Positions 37,261 to 47,254 are shown, numbered from the stretch's first letter. The stretch: 64,000 bases of DNA from Nitrospira sp. (GCA_024760505.1 CP058931.1:3110001-3174000); one strand, 5' to 3'. Notes: generated by a model from the letters alone, not told the origin. A program made the numbers and translations.

Positions 37261-38904
37261 TCATCGTTGACCCTCAGGCATTGAGGGGAGAGTGCCGAGT
37301 CTTTGGGTGAGGAGTAAATTCTCAGAAGCATCGACCGGGCAGTCGATGATTGAAATCGTATTGGAGCTCAATGCCTTTCGCAGCACGGGTGCCAGTTCCT
37401 CTGCCGATGCGATGCGATACCCTTTCGCACCAAAGCTTTCCGCGTATTTCACGATATCCATATTGTGAAATTCCACGTATGTCGATCTGCCGAATTGCTG
37501 CATTTGTTTCCAGCGAATCAGGCCGAGACCGCCATCGTTGAACATGAGCACCACAAAGGGGGTAGCCATGCGTACGGCGGTCTCCAATTCCTGCGAGTTC
37601 ATCAGAAACCCTCCGTCACCGGTGACCGCCACGACACGGCATTCCGGGTGTGCCAGTTTGGCCGCCACCGCGCCGGGCAGGGCAATGCCCATGGCGGCGA
37701 ACCCGTTCGAGATGATGCAAGTGTTGGGAAGAAAGCATGGGAAGAGGCGCCCCAGCCAGACTTTGTGCGCGCCAACATCCGAGATCACGATATCATCGTG
37801 GGCCAGCGACGCACGCAGATCCGCGAGGATTCTTTGCGGCTTAAGAGGAAATGACGTGTCCTGACCGCCTTGTGCCAATTCCTCGTGAAGCATTTGGCGA
37901 AATCGTGAGGCCCGCGTCGCGGCGGGCGGGTGGCCTGGATCCGTCAGCGCTTCAAGTGACGAAGTGATCGTACCCACTACCCCGACCTCGACGATGTATG
38001 ACGCGTCAACCTCGGCGGGCGACATGTCCACGTGCACAATTTTCTTGTCGCGGTTGGGGTTCCAGGCATGGGGCGCATATTCCACGATGTCATATCCAAT
38101 CGCGATCACGACGTCGGCTTCCAGGAATTCGCAGTTCACATAGTCCATGGTCTCCAGTCCAATGGCACCGAGCGAGAGCGGGTGGGTATCGGGAATGGTG
38201 CCTTTGGCCATAAAGGTTGTGGCAACGGGAATGTTCAGCTTTTCAGCAAAGCGCATCAGCGCTTCGGAGGCATGTCCGCGAATGACGCCATTGCCCGCGA
38301 GCACGATCGGATGTCTGGCCTCCCCAATGATACGTCGGGCCTTGTCGAGTTGTTCGGGTGCGGCCCCCCCGGGGTGAACCCATTGCACGAGCAGGGGTTG
38401 GCCCTCGGTTTCCATAGAGGCGATGTCTTCGGGAATTTCGATGTGTGTGGCGCCGGGTTTTTCGGACTGAGCCAGCTTAAAGGCCTTCCGAAAGACTTCA
38501 GGAATGATGTCGGGTATGGGCAGGGTGGCATTCCACTTAGTCACCGGACGAAACAGGGAAACGATGTCAAGGTGCTGGTGGGATTCCTTATGCAGCCGGT
38601 CCTGGTCAGCCTGGCCCGTCAGGGCGACGACGGGCGCACGATCCATGGTGGCATCGGCCACGCCGCTGATAAGATTCGTGGCGCCCGGCCCCAGAGTGGA
38701 AAGACACACGCCGGCTTTGCCGGTCAACCGGCCGTACACGTCGGCCATGAACGCTGCGCCCTGCTCATGGCGGGTCATGACGAAGCAGATGGAAGAACCG
38801 ATCAGCGCATCGAGGAGATCCATATTCTCCTCGCCCGGCACACCGAAGATATATTTCACGCCTTCGTTCTCCAGGCATTGTACGATGAGTTTGGCGGCTT
38901 TCAT
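37261..38904 (-). CDS. Acetolactate synthase-type thiamine diphosphate enzyme
   Basis: A 547-residue ThDP enzyme, most like catabolic acetolactate synthase (AlsS) that joins two pyruvates. The three domains are visible: N-terminal pyrimidine-binding with the catalytic Glu in TRHEQGAAFMADVYGRL, a central Rossmann-like domain (about residues 190-330), and the C-terminal diphosphate-binding domain with GDGGFLMNSQELETAVRM and NDGGLGLIRWKQ. No small regulatory subunit gene is adjacent, as in AlsS. Other pyruvate-using ThDP enzymes cannot be excluded. It is 37 bases downstream of glgP on the same strand. Confidence 0.85.
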   Translation of the reverse strand: MKAAKLIVQCLENEGVKYIFGVPGEENMDLLDALIGSSICFVMTRHEQGAAFMADVYGRLTGKAGVCLSTLGPGATNLISGVADATMDRAPVVALTGQADQDRLHKESHQHLDIVSLFRPVTKWNATLPIPDIIPEVFRKAFKLAQSEKPGATHIEIPEDIASMETEGQPLLVQWVHPGGAAPEQLDKARRIIGEARHPIVLAGNGVIRGHASEALMRFAEKLNIPVATTFMAKGTIPDTHPLSLGAIGLETMDYVNCEFLEADVVIAIGYDIVEYAPHAWNPNRDKKIVHVDMSPAEVDASYIVEVGVVGTITSSLEALTDPGHPPAATRASRFRQMLHEELAQGGQDTSFPLKPQRILADLRASLAHDDIVISDVGAHKVWLGRLFPCFLPNTCIISNGFAAMGIALPGAVAAKLAHPECRVVAVTGDGGFLMNSQELETAVRMATPFVVLMFNDGGLGLIRWKQMQQFGRSTYVEFHNMDIVKYAESFGAKGYRIASAEELAPVLRKALSSNTISIIDCPVDASENLLLTQRLGTLPSMPEGQR

Positions 38905-38941
38905 GCGTGCTTTCCGGATTCAATATCCTTGAAAAATTTGA

Positions 38942-41488
38942 TTAACGCTGCCAGAGAATGTGCGCCTCTTCCAGGGGAATCGCAACCCCGTCGCAGTGCG
39001 GAATCACGCGGGCCGTATAATCCATTGCCGGGCGTGCCGCAGACACTGCCGCGCGGTAAACATGTCCGCCGACCGAACCGGCCAGTTGCCGGATGTTCTT
39101 CATCTCCTGCCGGTGTGGACCATCGCCGTTGAAACCGTCGGCATACAGTTCGACTCGCGCGGCATCCGGATCCAGATCGTCGAGATAGACCTGAACTTCA
39201 AAAATATGTTCTTCCCCGTGAGTCTCCACCTTCACGTCGCCGAAGCGTAGCGCCGACCATTCATGTTCCAATGCCTGACGCCAATTCAGTACCTGTGGGC
39301 CGGCCGCGCCGTTTTCGGCGGCGCGTGCCCGATAGGCAGCTGCCGCCGGGAGGTACCGTTGCTCGGTGTATTCGCGCACCGTGCGGTTTGCGGAGAAACG
39401 CGGGGTCAACCGCGCCATGCTTTCCCGCATCCGGTTGATCCATGATTGAGGAATGCCATTCTCGTCTCTGGTGTAAAATTCCGGGATCACCTTCAGTTCG
39501 AGCAAATCATATAGGGCGTCGGCTTCGACCGCATCCCAGGCCGGATTGTCGCCGTGTTCTTGTCCATCACCTAAAGCCCATCCCACTTCCGGCGTGTAGG
39601 CTTCCGCCCACCACCCGTCCAACACCGAGAGATTGAGTCCTCCATTGACCAACACCTTCATGCCGCTGGTTCCGCTTGCCTCCCAGGGACGGCGCGGCGT
39701 GTTAATCCATACATCCACTCCCTGCACCAGCCGCTCCGTTAACAGCATGTCATAGTCGCTCAGAAAGATGATGTGGGGGCGGACCTCCGGCTGGCGGATG
39801 AACGTGATCCATTCATGGATCAAGGCCTGTCCTGCCCGGTCCTCAGGATGGGCTTTGCCGGCCATGATGAGCTGGACGGGGCGTTCCGGATTGGTCAGCA
39901 GGCCGAGCAATCGTTGCGGATTGTGCAGGAGCAGGTTGGGTCTCTTGTAGGTCGCGAAGCGTCGCGCAAAGCCCAATGTCAACGAGTTGGGGTCAAAGAG
40001 ATACTTCGCCGCATCAATGGCTTCAGGTGATTCGCCGGAAGCGGCCAGTTGTCTGGACAATCGCTCACGGGCATATGTCACAAGAGCCTGGCTGGCAGCG
40101 ATGCGAAATTGCCAAAGGGTGGCGTCAGAGACCTGGCGCATGTCCTGCTCCAGCGTGTCCGTCGTCCCCAGCCACCGCTCCTTTCCACAGATTTTCGTCC
40201 ACAGATCATCAGCCGGGGCTGAGTCCCACGTCGGCATGTGGACTCCGTTCGTCACATGTCCGACCGGTACTTCGTCTTCCGGCCAATGCGGAAAGAGCGG
40301 CGCAAAGAGATGCCGACTCACTTTTCCATGCAAACGACTGACGCCATTCACCGCGCCGCTCCCTCGAATAGCCAAATAGGCCATGTTGAATGATTCAGAT
40401 GTGTCGTGCGGATTCTGACGGCCCAAGGCCAGCAAATCATGAATCGGAATTCCGAGCTTTTCTTTGGCATACCCACCGAGATATTGTTCAATGAGTGTCG
40501 GGCTGAATCGGTCGAAGCCCGCGGCCACCGCAGTATGGGTGGTGAACAGGTTTCCCGCCCGGGTCACCGTCAGGGCCACGTCGAAGGGCTGACCGGTCTC
40601 TTGCATAAAACTGCGGGCGCGTTCCAAGACTGCAAACGCCGCATGGCCTTCATTCAGATGACAGACTTCCGGTTGGATGCCGAGCGCCCTCAACAGGCGC
40701 CATCCGCCGATTCCGAGCAGCAATTCCTGCTGGAGGCGCAGCTCCGGGCCACCCCCATACAGCTCACTGGCAATTCCGCGATGAGCAGGAAAGTTTGCCG
40801 CATCATTGCTGTCCAGAAGGTAGAGCTTCACCCGGCCGATCTGGACCTGCCAGGCGCGCAGCCAGATCGAGTAAGCGGGTAAGGCAATTTCCAACCGCAA
40901 CCATTCTCCATTTGATTGCCTCAAGGGGGTGATCGGCAATTGTCCGGGATCGTTATAGGGGAAGAGGGCCTGTTGCGTCCCGCTCTGATCGATCACCTGG
41001 CGAAAATATCCTTGCTGGTAGAGGAGTCCCACGCCGATCACCGGCACGCCCAGATCGCTGGCGGCTTTGAGTTGATCGCCGGCGACATTGCCGAGTCCAC
41101 CCGAATAGATGGGCAAGGCTTCGCTCAACATAAATTCCATGCTGAAATAGGCGGCGCAGGTCAGAGCCGTCTGCGAGTGATGCTGCTGAAACCAGGCGGG
41201 GGACTCTACTGCCTCCTGCCTGGTCTGTACCAGGCTATCAATGTTTTTTCGAAAACCGGGATTCGCCAGCACCTGTTTGATCCGGTCGTGCGAGACGGTC
41301 TGCAGGACAACCCAGGGATTGTGGGTGATGTCCCATAATGCGGGATCAAGCTGCCGCCAGACATCATCGGTCGCATGATTCCATGAAGAGCGCATATCCA
41401 GGGCCAGCTCGGTGAGGGAATTGAAACCCTCGATTTCCTTGGGGAGAAAATTATCGAGGGGGTTGCTGCCGTGGATTGGTTGGCTCAT
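38942..41488 (-). CDS. glgP: Alpha-glucan phosphorylase
   Basis: Phosphorolyses glycogen or maltodextrin to glucose-1-phosphate (GT35). The 848-residue protein belongs to the short prokaryotic family with a DUF3417 N-terminal region (LTELALDMRSSWNHATDDVWRQLDP). PLP-binding and phosphate sites are seen in EASGTSGMKVLVNGGLNLS (PLP lysine) and DGWWAEAY; the N-terminal part has YFSMEFML and YSGGLGNVAGD. The C-terminal 120 residues add a beta-rich extension. AAGGAG lies just before the ATG. It is followed by acetolactate synthase and preceded by pgi, giving a path from glycogen to pyruvate products. Confidence 0.93.
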   Translation of the reverse strand: MSQPIHGSNPLDNFLPKEIEGFNSLTELALDMRSSWNHATDDVWRQLDPALWDITHNPWVVLQTVSHDRIKQVLANPGFRKNIDSLVQTRQEAVESPAWFQQHHSQTALTCAAYFSMEFMLSEALPIYSGGLGNVAGDQLKAASDLGVPVIGVGLLYQQGYFRQVIDQSGTQQALFPYNDPGQLPITPLRQSNGEWLRLEIALPAYSIWLRAWQVQIGRVKLYLLDSNDAANFPAHRGIASELYGGGPELRLQQELLLGIGGWRLLRALGIQPEVCHLNEGHAAFAVLERARSFMQETGQPFDVALTVTRAGNLFTTHTAVAAGFDRFSPTLIEQYLGGYAKEKLGIPIHDLLALGRQNPHDTSESFNMAYLAIRGSGAVNGVSRLHGKVSRHLFAPLFPHWPEDEVPVGHVTNGVHMPTWDSAPADDLWTKICGKERWLGTTDTLEQDMRQVSDATLWQFRIAASQALVTYARERLSRQLAASGESPEAIDAAKYLFDPNSLTLGFARRFATYKRPNLLLHNPQRLLGLLTNPERPVQLIMAGKAHPEDRAGQALIHEWITFIRQPEVRPHIIFLSDYDMLLTERLVQGVDVWINTPRRPWEASGTSGMKVLVNGGLNLSVLDGWWAEAYTPEVGWALGDGQEHGDNPAWDAVEADALYDLLELKVIPEFYTRDENGIPQSWINRMRESMARLTPRFSANRTVREYTEQRYLPAAAAYRARAAENGAAGPQVLNWRQALEHEWSALRFGDVKVETHGEEHIFEVQVYLDDLDPDAARVELYADGFNGDGPHRQEMKNIRQLAGSVGGHVYRAAVSAARPAMDYTARVIPHCDGVAIPLEEAHILWQR

Positions 41489-41667
41489 GATTTCTCCTTC
41501 AGCGGCGGCTCGTAGGGAATGGCCGGCTGCCCGGGAGAAGTCGCCAATGCACTCTCAAGGATCGGGGAGTCGGCTGGTTTGCCTGCGAGGGAACGTACTT
41601 TTGCATGACTAACCACGCAGCTATGATGTTCGCATGTGGGGATGTTCCAATAATGTGCTACACCCAT
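41485..41667 (-). other. 60-codon frame between pgi and glgP, doubtful
   Basis: An ATG directly abuts the pgi stop (TGAATG) and the frame ends overlapping the glgP start as ATGA. That geometry is what a translated coupling ORF would show, but the sequence has no recognised domain and no clear ribosome site of its own. Confidence 0.25.
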
Positions 41668-43332
41668 TCATGGAGGACTTTTCCTGAAGCGGCGGTAGCG
41701 ACGAATGAGCGCGTTGGTTGAGCTGTCATGCTTGAGCTGCGGCTCACCAGGGTTTTCCAGTTCTGCAAGCGTCCGTTTTGCCAGCACCTTGCCCAGTTCA
41801 ACGCCCCATTGGTCGAATGAATCGATATCCCAGATCGTCCCCTGCGTGAAGACGCTGTGCTCGTAGAGCGCGATCAATGCCCCGAGCGTTTCCGGCGTCA
41901 GACGCTCGGCGAGAATTGTATTGGTCGGGCGATTGCCGTCAAACACACGGTGCGGCACCAGCCAGCTTGGTATGCCGTCGGCTTTGACTTCCTCGGCGGT
42001 CTTACCGAAGGCCAACGCCTCAGTCTGTGCAAACAGATTCGCCATCAGCATGTCATGCTGATGGCCGACCGGATTCAAGGTTTGGGAAAAACCGATACAA
42101 TCGCAGGGGATTAATTTTGTTCCCTGGTGGATCAGCTGGTAGAAGGAGTGTTGGCCGTTGGTGCCGGGTTCGCCCCAATAAATGGGGGCCGTCTGATACC
42201 CGACGCCTGCGCCCCTGAGCGTGACGTGCTTGCCATTGCTTTCCATCGTCAACTGCTGGAGATAGGCCGGGAAGCGCTTGAGGTAGTGATCGTAGGGTAA
42301 GACAGCGACCGTCTCTGCCTTGAAGAAATTGTTATACCAGATGGTGAGAAGCCCCATGAGCACGGGCAGATTGCGGTCAAATGGAGCCGTGCGGAAATGT
42401 TCATCCATCGCATGAAAACCGGCGAGCATCGCCCGAAAGTGATCGGGGCCGACGGCGAGCATGGTCGAGAGGCCGATGGCGGAATCCATCGAATATCTCC
42501 CGCCGACCCAGTCCCAGAACTCGAACATGTTTGCCGTGTCGATCCCAAACTTTGACACCTCTTCGGCATTGGTTGACACGGCCACAAAGTGCTTGCGCAC
42601 GGCTTGCTCGTGTCCGATCCGGCGCACACTCCACGCACGCGCGGTATGGGCGTTCGTCAACGTTTCCAGCGTCGTAAACGTCTTCGAACAGATGATGAAG
42701 AGGGTCTCCTCCGGGTCGAGGTTGCGCGTGGTTTCGGCAAAGTCGGTGCCGTCTACGTTCGAGATGAAGTGGAATGTCATGTCGCGCTGGCTGTAATGAC
42801 GCAGCGCTTCATAGGCCATCACCGGGCCGAGGTCAGAACCGCCGATGCCGATATTGACCACGTGGCGTATCCGCTTGCCGGTGTGTCCCCGCCAGAGGCC
42901 GTTGCGAACCTGGTGTGAGAATTCCGTCATGCGGTCGAGAACCCCATGTACTTCAGAGACGATGTTGACACCATTGATGAGAATTCGTTTGGTTTCAGGC
43001 ACGCGCAGAGCCGTGTGCAGGACGGCGCGTCTTTCTGTCACATTGATCTCCTCACCACAGAACATGGCAGCGATGCGCTCACGCAGACCGCAGTCTTCGG
43101 CAAGTTGAAGGAGAAGGCCTAGCGTTTCATCGGTGATGCGATTTTTCGAATAGTCAAGGTAAATGCCGGCGGCTTCGGCGGTCAGGCGCTCGCCCCGGCG
43201 GGGATCGTCGGCGAAGAGCTGGCGCAAATGCAGAGTGCGGATCGTCTTATAGTGCGCGGCCAGCGCTTTCCATATGGGCCGCTTGGTCAACACCGGTCGG
43301 GTCGTGTGAGTGGTCGGTTTCACGCGGCTCAT
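41668..43332 (-). CDS. pgi: Glucose-6-phosphate isomerase
   Basis: Interconverts glucose-6-phosphate and fructose-6-phosphate. The 554-residue length is right. Signatures are NIGIGGSDLGPVMAYEAL, ICSKTFTTLETL, FWDWVGGRYS, ESNGKHV with the catalytic Glu, GEPGTNGQHSFYQ with the catalytic His, and SFDQWGVELGK with the catalytic Lys. The ATG overlaps the stop of a 47-codon transaldolase-like remnant in an ATGA arrangement, preserving the common tal-pgi operon junction even though tal is gone. High G+C at third positions compared with genes left of 37 kb. Confidence 0.95.
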   Translation of the reverse strand: MSRVKPTTHTTRPVLTKRPIWKALAAHYKTIRTLHLRQLFADDPRRGERLTAEAAGIYLDYSKNRITDETLGLLLQLAEDCGLRERIAAMFCGEEINVTERRAVLHTALRVPETKRILINGVNIVSEVHGVLDRMTEFSHQVRNGLWRGHTGKRIRHVVNIGIGGSDLGPVMAYEALRHYSQRDMTFHFISNVDGTDFAETTRNLDPEETLFIICSKTFTTLETLTNAHTARAWSVRRIGHEQAVRKHFVAVSTNAEEVSKFGIDTANMFEFWDWVGGRYSMDSAIGLSTMLAVGPDHFRAMLAGFHAMDEHFRTAPFDRNLPVLMGLLTIWYNNFFKAETVAVLPYDHYLKRFPAYLQQLTMESNGKHVTLRGAGVGYQTAPIYWGEPGTNGQHSFYQLIHQGTKLIPCDCIGFSQTLNPVGHQHDMLMANLFAQTEALAFGKTAEEVKADGIPSWLVPHRVFDGNRPTNTILAERLTPETLGALIALYEHSVFTQGTIWDIDSFDQWGVELGKVLAKRTLAELENPGEPQLKHDSSTNALIRRYRRFRKSPP

Positions 43333-43472
43333 GCTGACGCGACCTTTGTCATCATGGAAATTTTGGCGGAAATCTGGTTCATCAGATCATCCCAGGACTT
43401 GGCAAAGGCTGCCGTCCCTTCGCGCTGAAGGTCTCGGGCCAGTGCCTCATTTTCATCTTCCGACAGGATCAT
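43329..43472 (-). pseudogene. tal: C-terminal remnant of transaldolase
   Basis: Forty-seven in-frame codons directly upstream of pgi end with TGA overlapping the pgi ATG. The peptide (NEALARDLQREGTAAFAKSW then DDLMNQISAK) resembles the extreme C-terminus of transaldolase, with its EGTxxFxxSWDDL pattern. A stop codon lies immediately upstream in this frame, so the rest of the gene is missing. tal next to or fused with pgi is a common arrangement. Identity rests on a short motif, so it is moderately sure. Confidence 0.55.
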
Positions 43473-43858
43473 TCATTGGTCCCAATGTCATAGACGTCGA
43501 GCGTACCAGGAATCAAAGGCCCTGAAAAGGGATTGTTCACCAGATAAGGAGTAGATACTGCACCTTTTTTAAGTTTGGGCATATGGCTTATGAGGGGCAT
43601 AGGGTGTGCCAAGAAGAATTGTGTAGCCCTCTGACGGTTCATCCCAGAGGGATCATGATTCAAAACAGGAATGGCAACGGGGTTCATTTCCATGTTCCCG
43701 GCGGGGAATCCTGACTTATCGGAAGGGAGAGTACATGAATGGATTCCCATGGATAAACCCAGATTGTCTACATTTGGGACCAACGCTTTAATTTGGAATG
43801 TGACAATATTCCACAGTTTCTGAATTTCCTTTCGATAACCCCTGCCATAATCTTCCCC
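43469..43858 (-). other. Open frame of unknown origin between tal remnant and HAD gene
   Basis: A frame stays open from just after the HAD stop to TGA at 43469-43471 (about 130 codons). It includes 104 codons from a TTG at 43783, and there is no ATG with a ribosome site. The peptide (PAGNMEMNPVAIPVLNHDPS, later GTLDVYDIGTNE) reads like protein sequence but matches no family I know. Lower G+C than both neighbours. It could be a foreign gene fragment inserted where tal was lost. Confidence 0.35.
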
Positions 43859-44566
43859 TCATGGCGTCTCCTTTTCCGTATGGCCGGTATCGACCATGCC
43901 CATCAAGGCGGGGAGATCATATTTGACCAGGTCGCCGATGCGCTCAACCGTAAGGTCAGCCGAAGGGTAGGCCGTGAGGTTTTTCTGATCCAGCGCGTAA
44001 TGGCCCTGGCGGGGAAAGATCGTGGTCAGACGATCGCCCCAGACCTGTTTCATGGCTCCAAGAATGCGAAGCTTGTCGTCTATCATGATGTAATGTCGAG
44101 CTGGATAACGTCGCTCAACATCCGCGAGCATGTGTTCCTTGTGCACGTAAATTAGTACCCGACCCTCGACAGCGTCCCACAATCCCGAGCGTTGGATCTT
44201 GCGGGGCTGAAAGACCACATCACCATCCGAGAGGATAACCGTCCGGCCCCAATGGTCAAGATGAGCGAGAAGGTCGAGCGCACCAGGATAGAGGCGTTCG
44301 GCAAACGGATAGTCAACAAGAAAGGAAGACATCATCAGCAACCGCGGGTCATTCATGGTTTCGACACGGTACCGTTGTAAAGCTCCCAGATAGTCCGCAT
44401 ATCCGAGATCTTTTCTCAACGCCTCAAAAATGTCCCAGTATCGATCCCGGTTTTTCTCGCCAAACTCTTGCGCAAGGTGATGGCTGAGGTCAGTGCCGAT
44501 GTGGTCGTTATCCAATAGGGTATTATCTACATCTAATAGAAAGACCACTTCTTCCTGGACGGTCAT
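43859..44566 (-). CDS. HAD-superfamily hydrolase
   Basis: From the ATG at 44566 the protein is 235 residues. HAD motif I is FLLDVDNTLLDND near the N-terminus (nucleophile Asp), motif II is VILSDGDVV, motif III is the Lys in YVHKEHM and motif IV is YIMIDDKLRIL. A helical cap lies between motifs I and II. It acts on a phosphorylated metabolite, not identifiable from sequence; its place beside sugar-phosphate genes suggests a sugar phosphatase. The frame runs open to 44740 but the extra 58 residues look non-coding. Confidence 0.8.
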   Translation of the reverse strand: MTVQEEVVFLLDVDNTLLDNDHIGTDLSHHLAQEFGEKNRDRYWDIFEALRKDLGYADYLGALQRYRVETMNDPRLLMMSSFLVDYPFAERLYPGALDLLAHLDHWGRTVILSDGDVVFQPRKIQRSGLWDAVEGRVLIYVHKEHMLADVERRYPARHYIMIDDKLRILGAMKQVWGDRLTTIFPRQGHYALDQKNLTAYPSADLTVERIGDLVKYDLPALMGMVDTGHTEKETP

Positions 44567-44864
44567 GTTCTTATCTTCTCCGGCATGGATTATGCCAATC
44601 TCCGTCTGTTTCGATGAGCGCATCTGCCTCTTACAATTTCTTCCTTCGTCGACAAGATCGTACAATTCCCCTGCGGCGTCTGTCCAACCTACAGAGCAGG
44701 GATGACACAGAGCGAGATGTGTCGATGTATCGCCAGTCATTCCATTTGGAGATGCTGGCGCCCTTCGGGAAACGTGTATGTGGCGGTTTCCTGCTCAGAG
44801 GCTTGTCGTCGAGAGACCCTGGTCGCGAAGCCGGTGTGGAGACGACCTTATAGAATGGGCAGAC
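44567..44864. other. Gap between cydB and HAD gene
   Basis: About 300 bases between two minus-strand genes. I looked for a small cydX-type ORF after cydB and saw none. No hairpin or repeat stood out. Confidence 0.4.
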
Positions 44865-45899
44865 TCAGTGTGCCCCGAGTTTGACCTTCCCCCGGAACGC
44901 CTGGTGCGCGCAAGCTTGATAGGCAATGAGCAGAATGAATCCGAACAAAAACCACCAGAGGCCGGCTTGCAGGCCATAGACGCCGGCCGTGGCGTTGGTT
45001 ACGGTCAAGCTATTGGCCGGATCGTTTGTCGCAATCAGGATGTTCGGATATGACCCCCAGGCAGTGCTGCCCAGCATTGTCAGAATCAAGAGACTCGTTG
45101 CGGAAAATGCTCCTGCATCCCAATTGCGCCGTCGTATCAGGAGAGCCGATAACAGCGTCGCTATACTTAGGACAGGGAAAATGTATCCGATGGGATGGGC
45201 GGCATAGTTGAGGAAGAATAAGGGTTGGACAAAAGGAACGGAGGTCAGGGCCAACCCGACCAGAATAATGCCGGCCGATCCGGTCAGCCAGGCCGCACGT
45301 CGTGCCCGGTTCCGCAACTGGCCCTCCGTTTTCATGGCCAGGAAATTGGCGCCGTGCATGGCGAGGATCGCTGCGCTTGTGGCTCCGATGAGGACGGTAA
45401 ACCAATCCAGTATGCCCGGCTCCGGTCCGGTCATGAAATTTGTCCAGAGGGCTACGAAGAAATAGCCTTCGGGATTCAAGGGCACGCCGCGAATGAGGTT
45501 GCCCAAGGCCACGCCGAACACGACAGCCAGTAAGAGGCTCGCTCCGGCAAACGCCACATCCCAAAATTGCCGCCACAGTGCGTGATCCACGTGCGAACGA
45601 AGTTCGAGTGCGAGACCACGGGCAATCAGCAGCCACAAGACCAGATGTAAGGCCAGATAAAAACCGCTGAACCCTGCCGAATAGGCCTTGGGAAAGGCAA
45701 AGAATAGCAGACCACCTGCAGCGATCAGCCACACTTCGTTGCCGTTCCAGATGGGGCCGATGGCGGCCAACGCCGCACGCCGGTCCGTTTCATTTTTTGC
45801 GACAAAGGCATAGACGATGCCCAGGCCGAAGTCGAAGCCGTCAAGGACAACAAAGACAGCCAGCATCAATGTGACGGCAATATACCAGAAGGTTTCCAT
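44865..45899 (-). CDS. cydB: Cytochrome bd ubiquinol oxidase subunit II
   Basis: The 344-residue integral membrane partner of CydA. It opens with WYIAVTLMLAVFVVLDGFDFGLG, the CydB signature with conserved acidic residue DGFDFG, followed by IGPIWNGNEVWLIAAGG and FPKAYSAGFSGFYLALHL. About eight helices are predicted. AGGAACC lies 7 bases before the ATG and the gene starts 11 bases after cydA, so the two form an operon. Confidence 0.95.
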   Translation of the reverse strand: METFWYIAVTLMLAVFVVLDGFDFGLGIVYAFVAKNETDRRAALAAIGPIWNGNEVWLIAAGGLLFFAFPKAYSAGFSGFYLALHLVLWLLIARGLALELRSHVDHALWRQFWDVAFAGASLLLAVVFGVALGNLIRGVPLNPEGYFFVALWTNFMTGPEPGILDWFTVLIGATSAAILAMHGANFLAMKTEGQLRNRARRAAWLTGSAGIILVGLALTSVPFVQPLFFLNYAAHPIGYIFPVLSIATLLSALLIRRRNWDAGAFSATSLLILTMLGSTAWGSYPNILIATNDPANSLTVTNATAGVYGLQAGLWWFLFGFILLIAYQACAHQAFRGKVKLGAH

Positions 45900-45910
45900 C
45901 GTACCGGTTC

Positions 45911-47254
45911 CTATGGGTTTGCAGACTCAGGGAATGAGCTTGCCGGGCCATGCCGTATGATTTCAGCCATTAGGAAAAGGAAAAGCAGTCCCAACATAAG
46001 ATAGATGCCGAGATACCCGAGTAACGTAAACAGTGCGTTGCCCGAATGGACCAGCGGTGAGACCCCATCAGCCGTGCGGAGCAGGCCATATACCAGCCAG
46101 GGTTGGCGGCCGAGTTCGGCGGTCATCCAGCCGGCCGTTGTAGCCAGATAGGGAAACGGGGCAGCAAGCATGAGCAGCCAGAGCAGCCAGTTTGCGGTAA
46201 ACAATCGCCCCTGCCATAGCCAAAAAAGCGACAGACCCATGATCGATACAAGTATGGTTCCGAGCCCGGCCATCACATGATAGGCATAGTAGAGCAGCGC
46301 GACGTTGTCGGGCCACTCTGCACGTGGAAATGCCTCGAGCCCTTTCACTGTGGCGTAGAGTTCGTCAAAGAGCACAAGACTCAAGACATCCGGCACGACG
46401 AGCGGATTGTCGATCGTCATGGTTTCGAGGTTCGGTTGGCCGATAAGCACCATACCCGCGCCACGCTCGGTCTTGAAGAGCCCTTCGAATGCGGCACCCT
46501 TGACCGGTTGGTGTTCAAACACCTGTCTGGCATTTTCGTGGCCGGTCGGGAAGATCATCAGCGCCGTAGCGATGGCGCCTGCCACCACGCCGGTGCGGAG
46601 GAACGTCTTCGCATATTTCACGTGCAGACCGGATAGGAGATAGAACGAACCGACCGCGGCCACCACGAATGAGGCGGTCACGACCGCGGCCGTCATGTTG
46701 TGGGCGAATTGCCAGACTAGCCAAGGATTCGTGAGCAGACCGGAAAGACTGTCGACGAACAACCGTCCGTCCGGAGCCACCGTATAGGCAACCGGATGTT
46801 GCATCCAGGCATTCGTCGCCAGAATGAAATAGCCGGAAAGCCAGGATCCGAGAAACAGCATCAGCGATGCGGCCCATTGCACCCGCTGGCTGAATCGCCC
46901 CTCGTCGAACAGCAGGATACCGAGAAACGAGGATTCCAGAAAAAACGCAAACAGGCCTTCCATGGCCAGCGTCTGACCAATCACCCCGCCGGCGAAGTTC
47001 GAAAATTTCGCCCAATTGGTGCCGAATTGGAATTCCAAGGGAATACCGGTCACGACACCAAAAGCAAAACTCAAGGCAAAGATCTTTGTCCAGAATCGGG
47101 CAACCTGATTGTAGTGGTCGTCGCCGGAAACGAGCGCACGGCTTCGCAGGTAAAGGAGCAGTAAAGCCAGCCCTATCGTCAATTGCGGAAAGAGATAATG
47201 AAACGTGACGGTGAAAGCAAATTGCAGGCGGTCGTAGAGTAGCGCGCTGGCCAT
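45911..47254 (-). CDS. cydA: Cytochrome bd ubiquinol oxidase subunit I
   Basis: Heme-bearing quinol oxidase subunit that reduces O2 with high affinity. The 447-residue protein shows DRLQFAFTVTFHYLFPQLTIG (heme b595 His), AMEGLFAFFLESSFLG (the two conserved Glu), ATNAWMQHPV, FAHNMTAAVV (heme b558 His), and GWMTAELGRQPW with the Met ligand and the C-terminal Arg/Gln motif. The quinol-binding loop between FEHQPVKGAAFEGLF and the next helix is short, as in the CIO-like subclass. AAGGAT precedes the ATG. It probably serves microaerobic respiration. Confidence 0.95.
   Translation of the reverse strand: MASALLYDRLQFAFTVTFHYLFPQLTIGLALLLLYLRSRALVSGDDHYNQVARFWTKIFALSFAFGVVTGIPLEFQFGTNWAKFSNFAGGVIGQTLAMEGLFAFFLESSFLGILLFDEGRFSQRVQWAASLMLFLGSWLSGYFILATNAWMQHPVAYTVAPDGRLFVDSLSGLLTNPWLVWQFAHNMTAAVVTASFVVAAVGSFYLLSGLHVKYAKTFLRTGVVAGAIATALMIFPTGHENARQVFEHQPVKGAAFEGLFKTERGAGMVLIGQPNLETMTIDNPLVVPDVLSLVLFDELYATVKGLEAFPRAEWPDNVALLYYAYHVMAGLGTILVSIMGLSLFWLWQGRLFTANWLLWLLMLAAPFPYLATTAGWMTAELGRQPWLVYGLLRTADGVSPLVHSGNALFTLLGYLGIYLMLGLLFLFLMAEIIRHGPASSFPESANP

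Noticed and set aside
38032..39132. Long plus-strand open frame (366 codons) over acetolactate synthase and the end of glgP
   Set aside because: It is antisense to well-supported genes, has no recognisable domain, and is the kind of frame that high third-position G+C creates.
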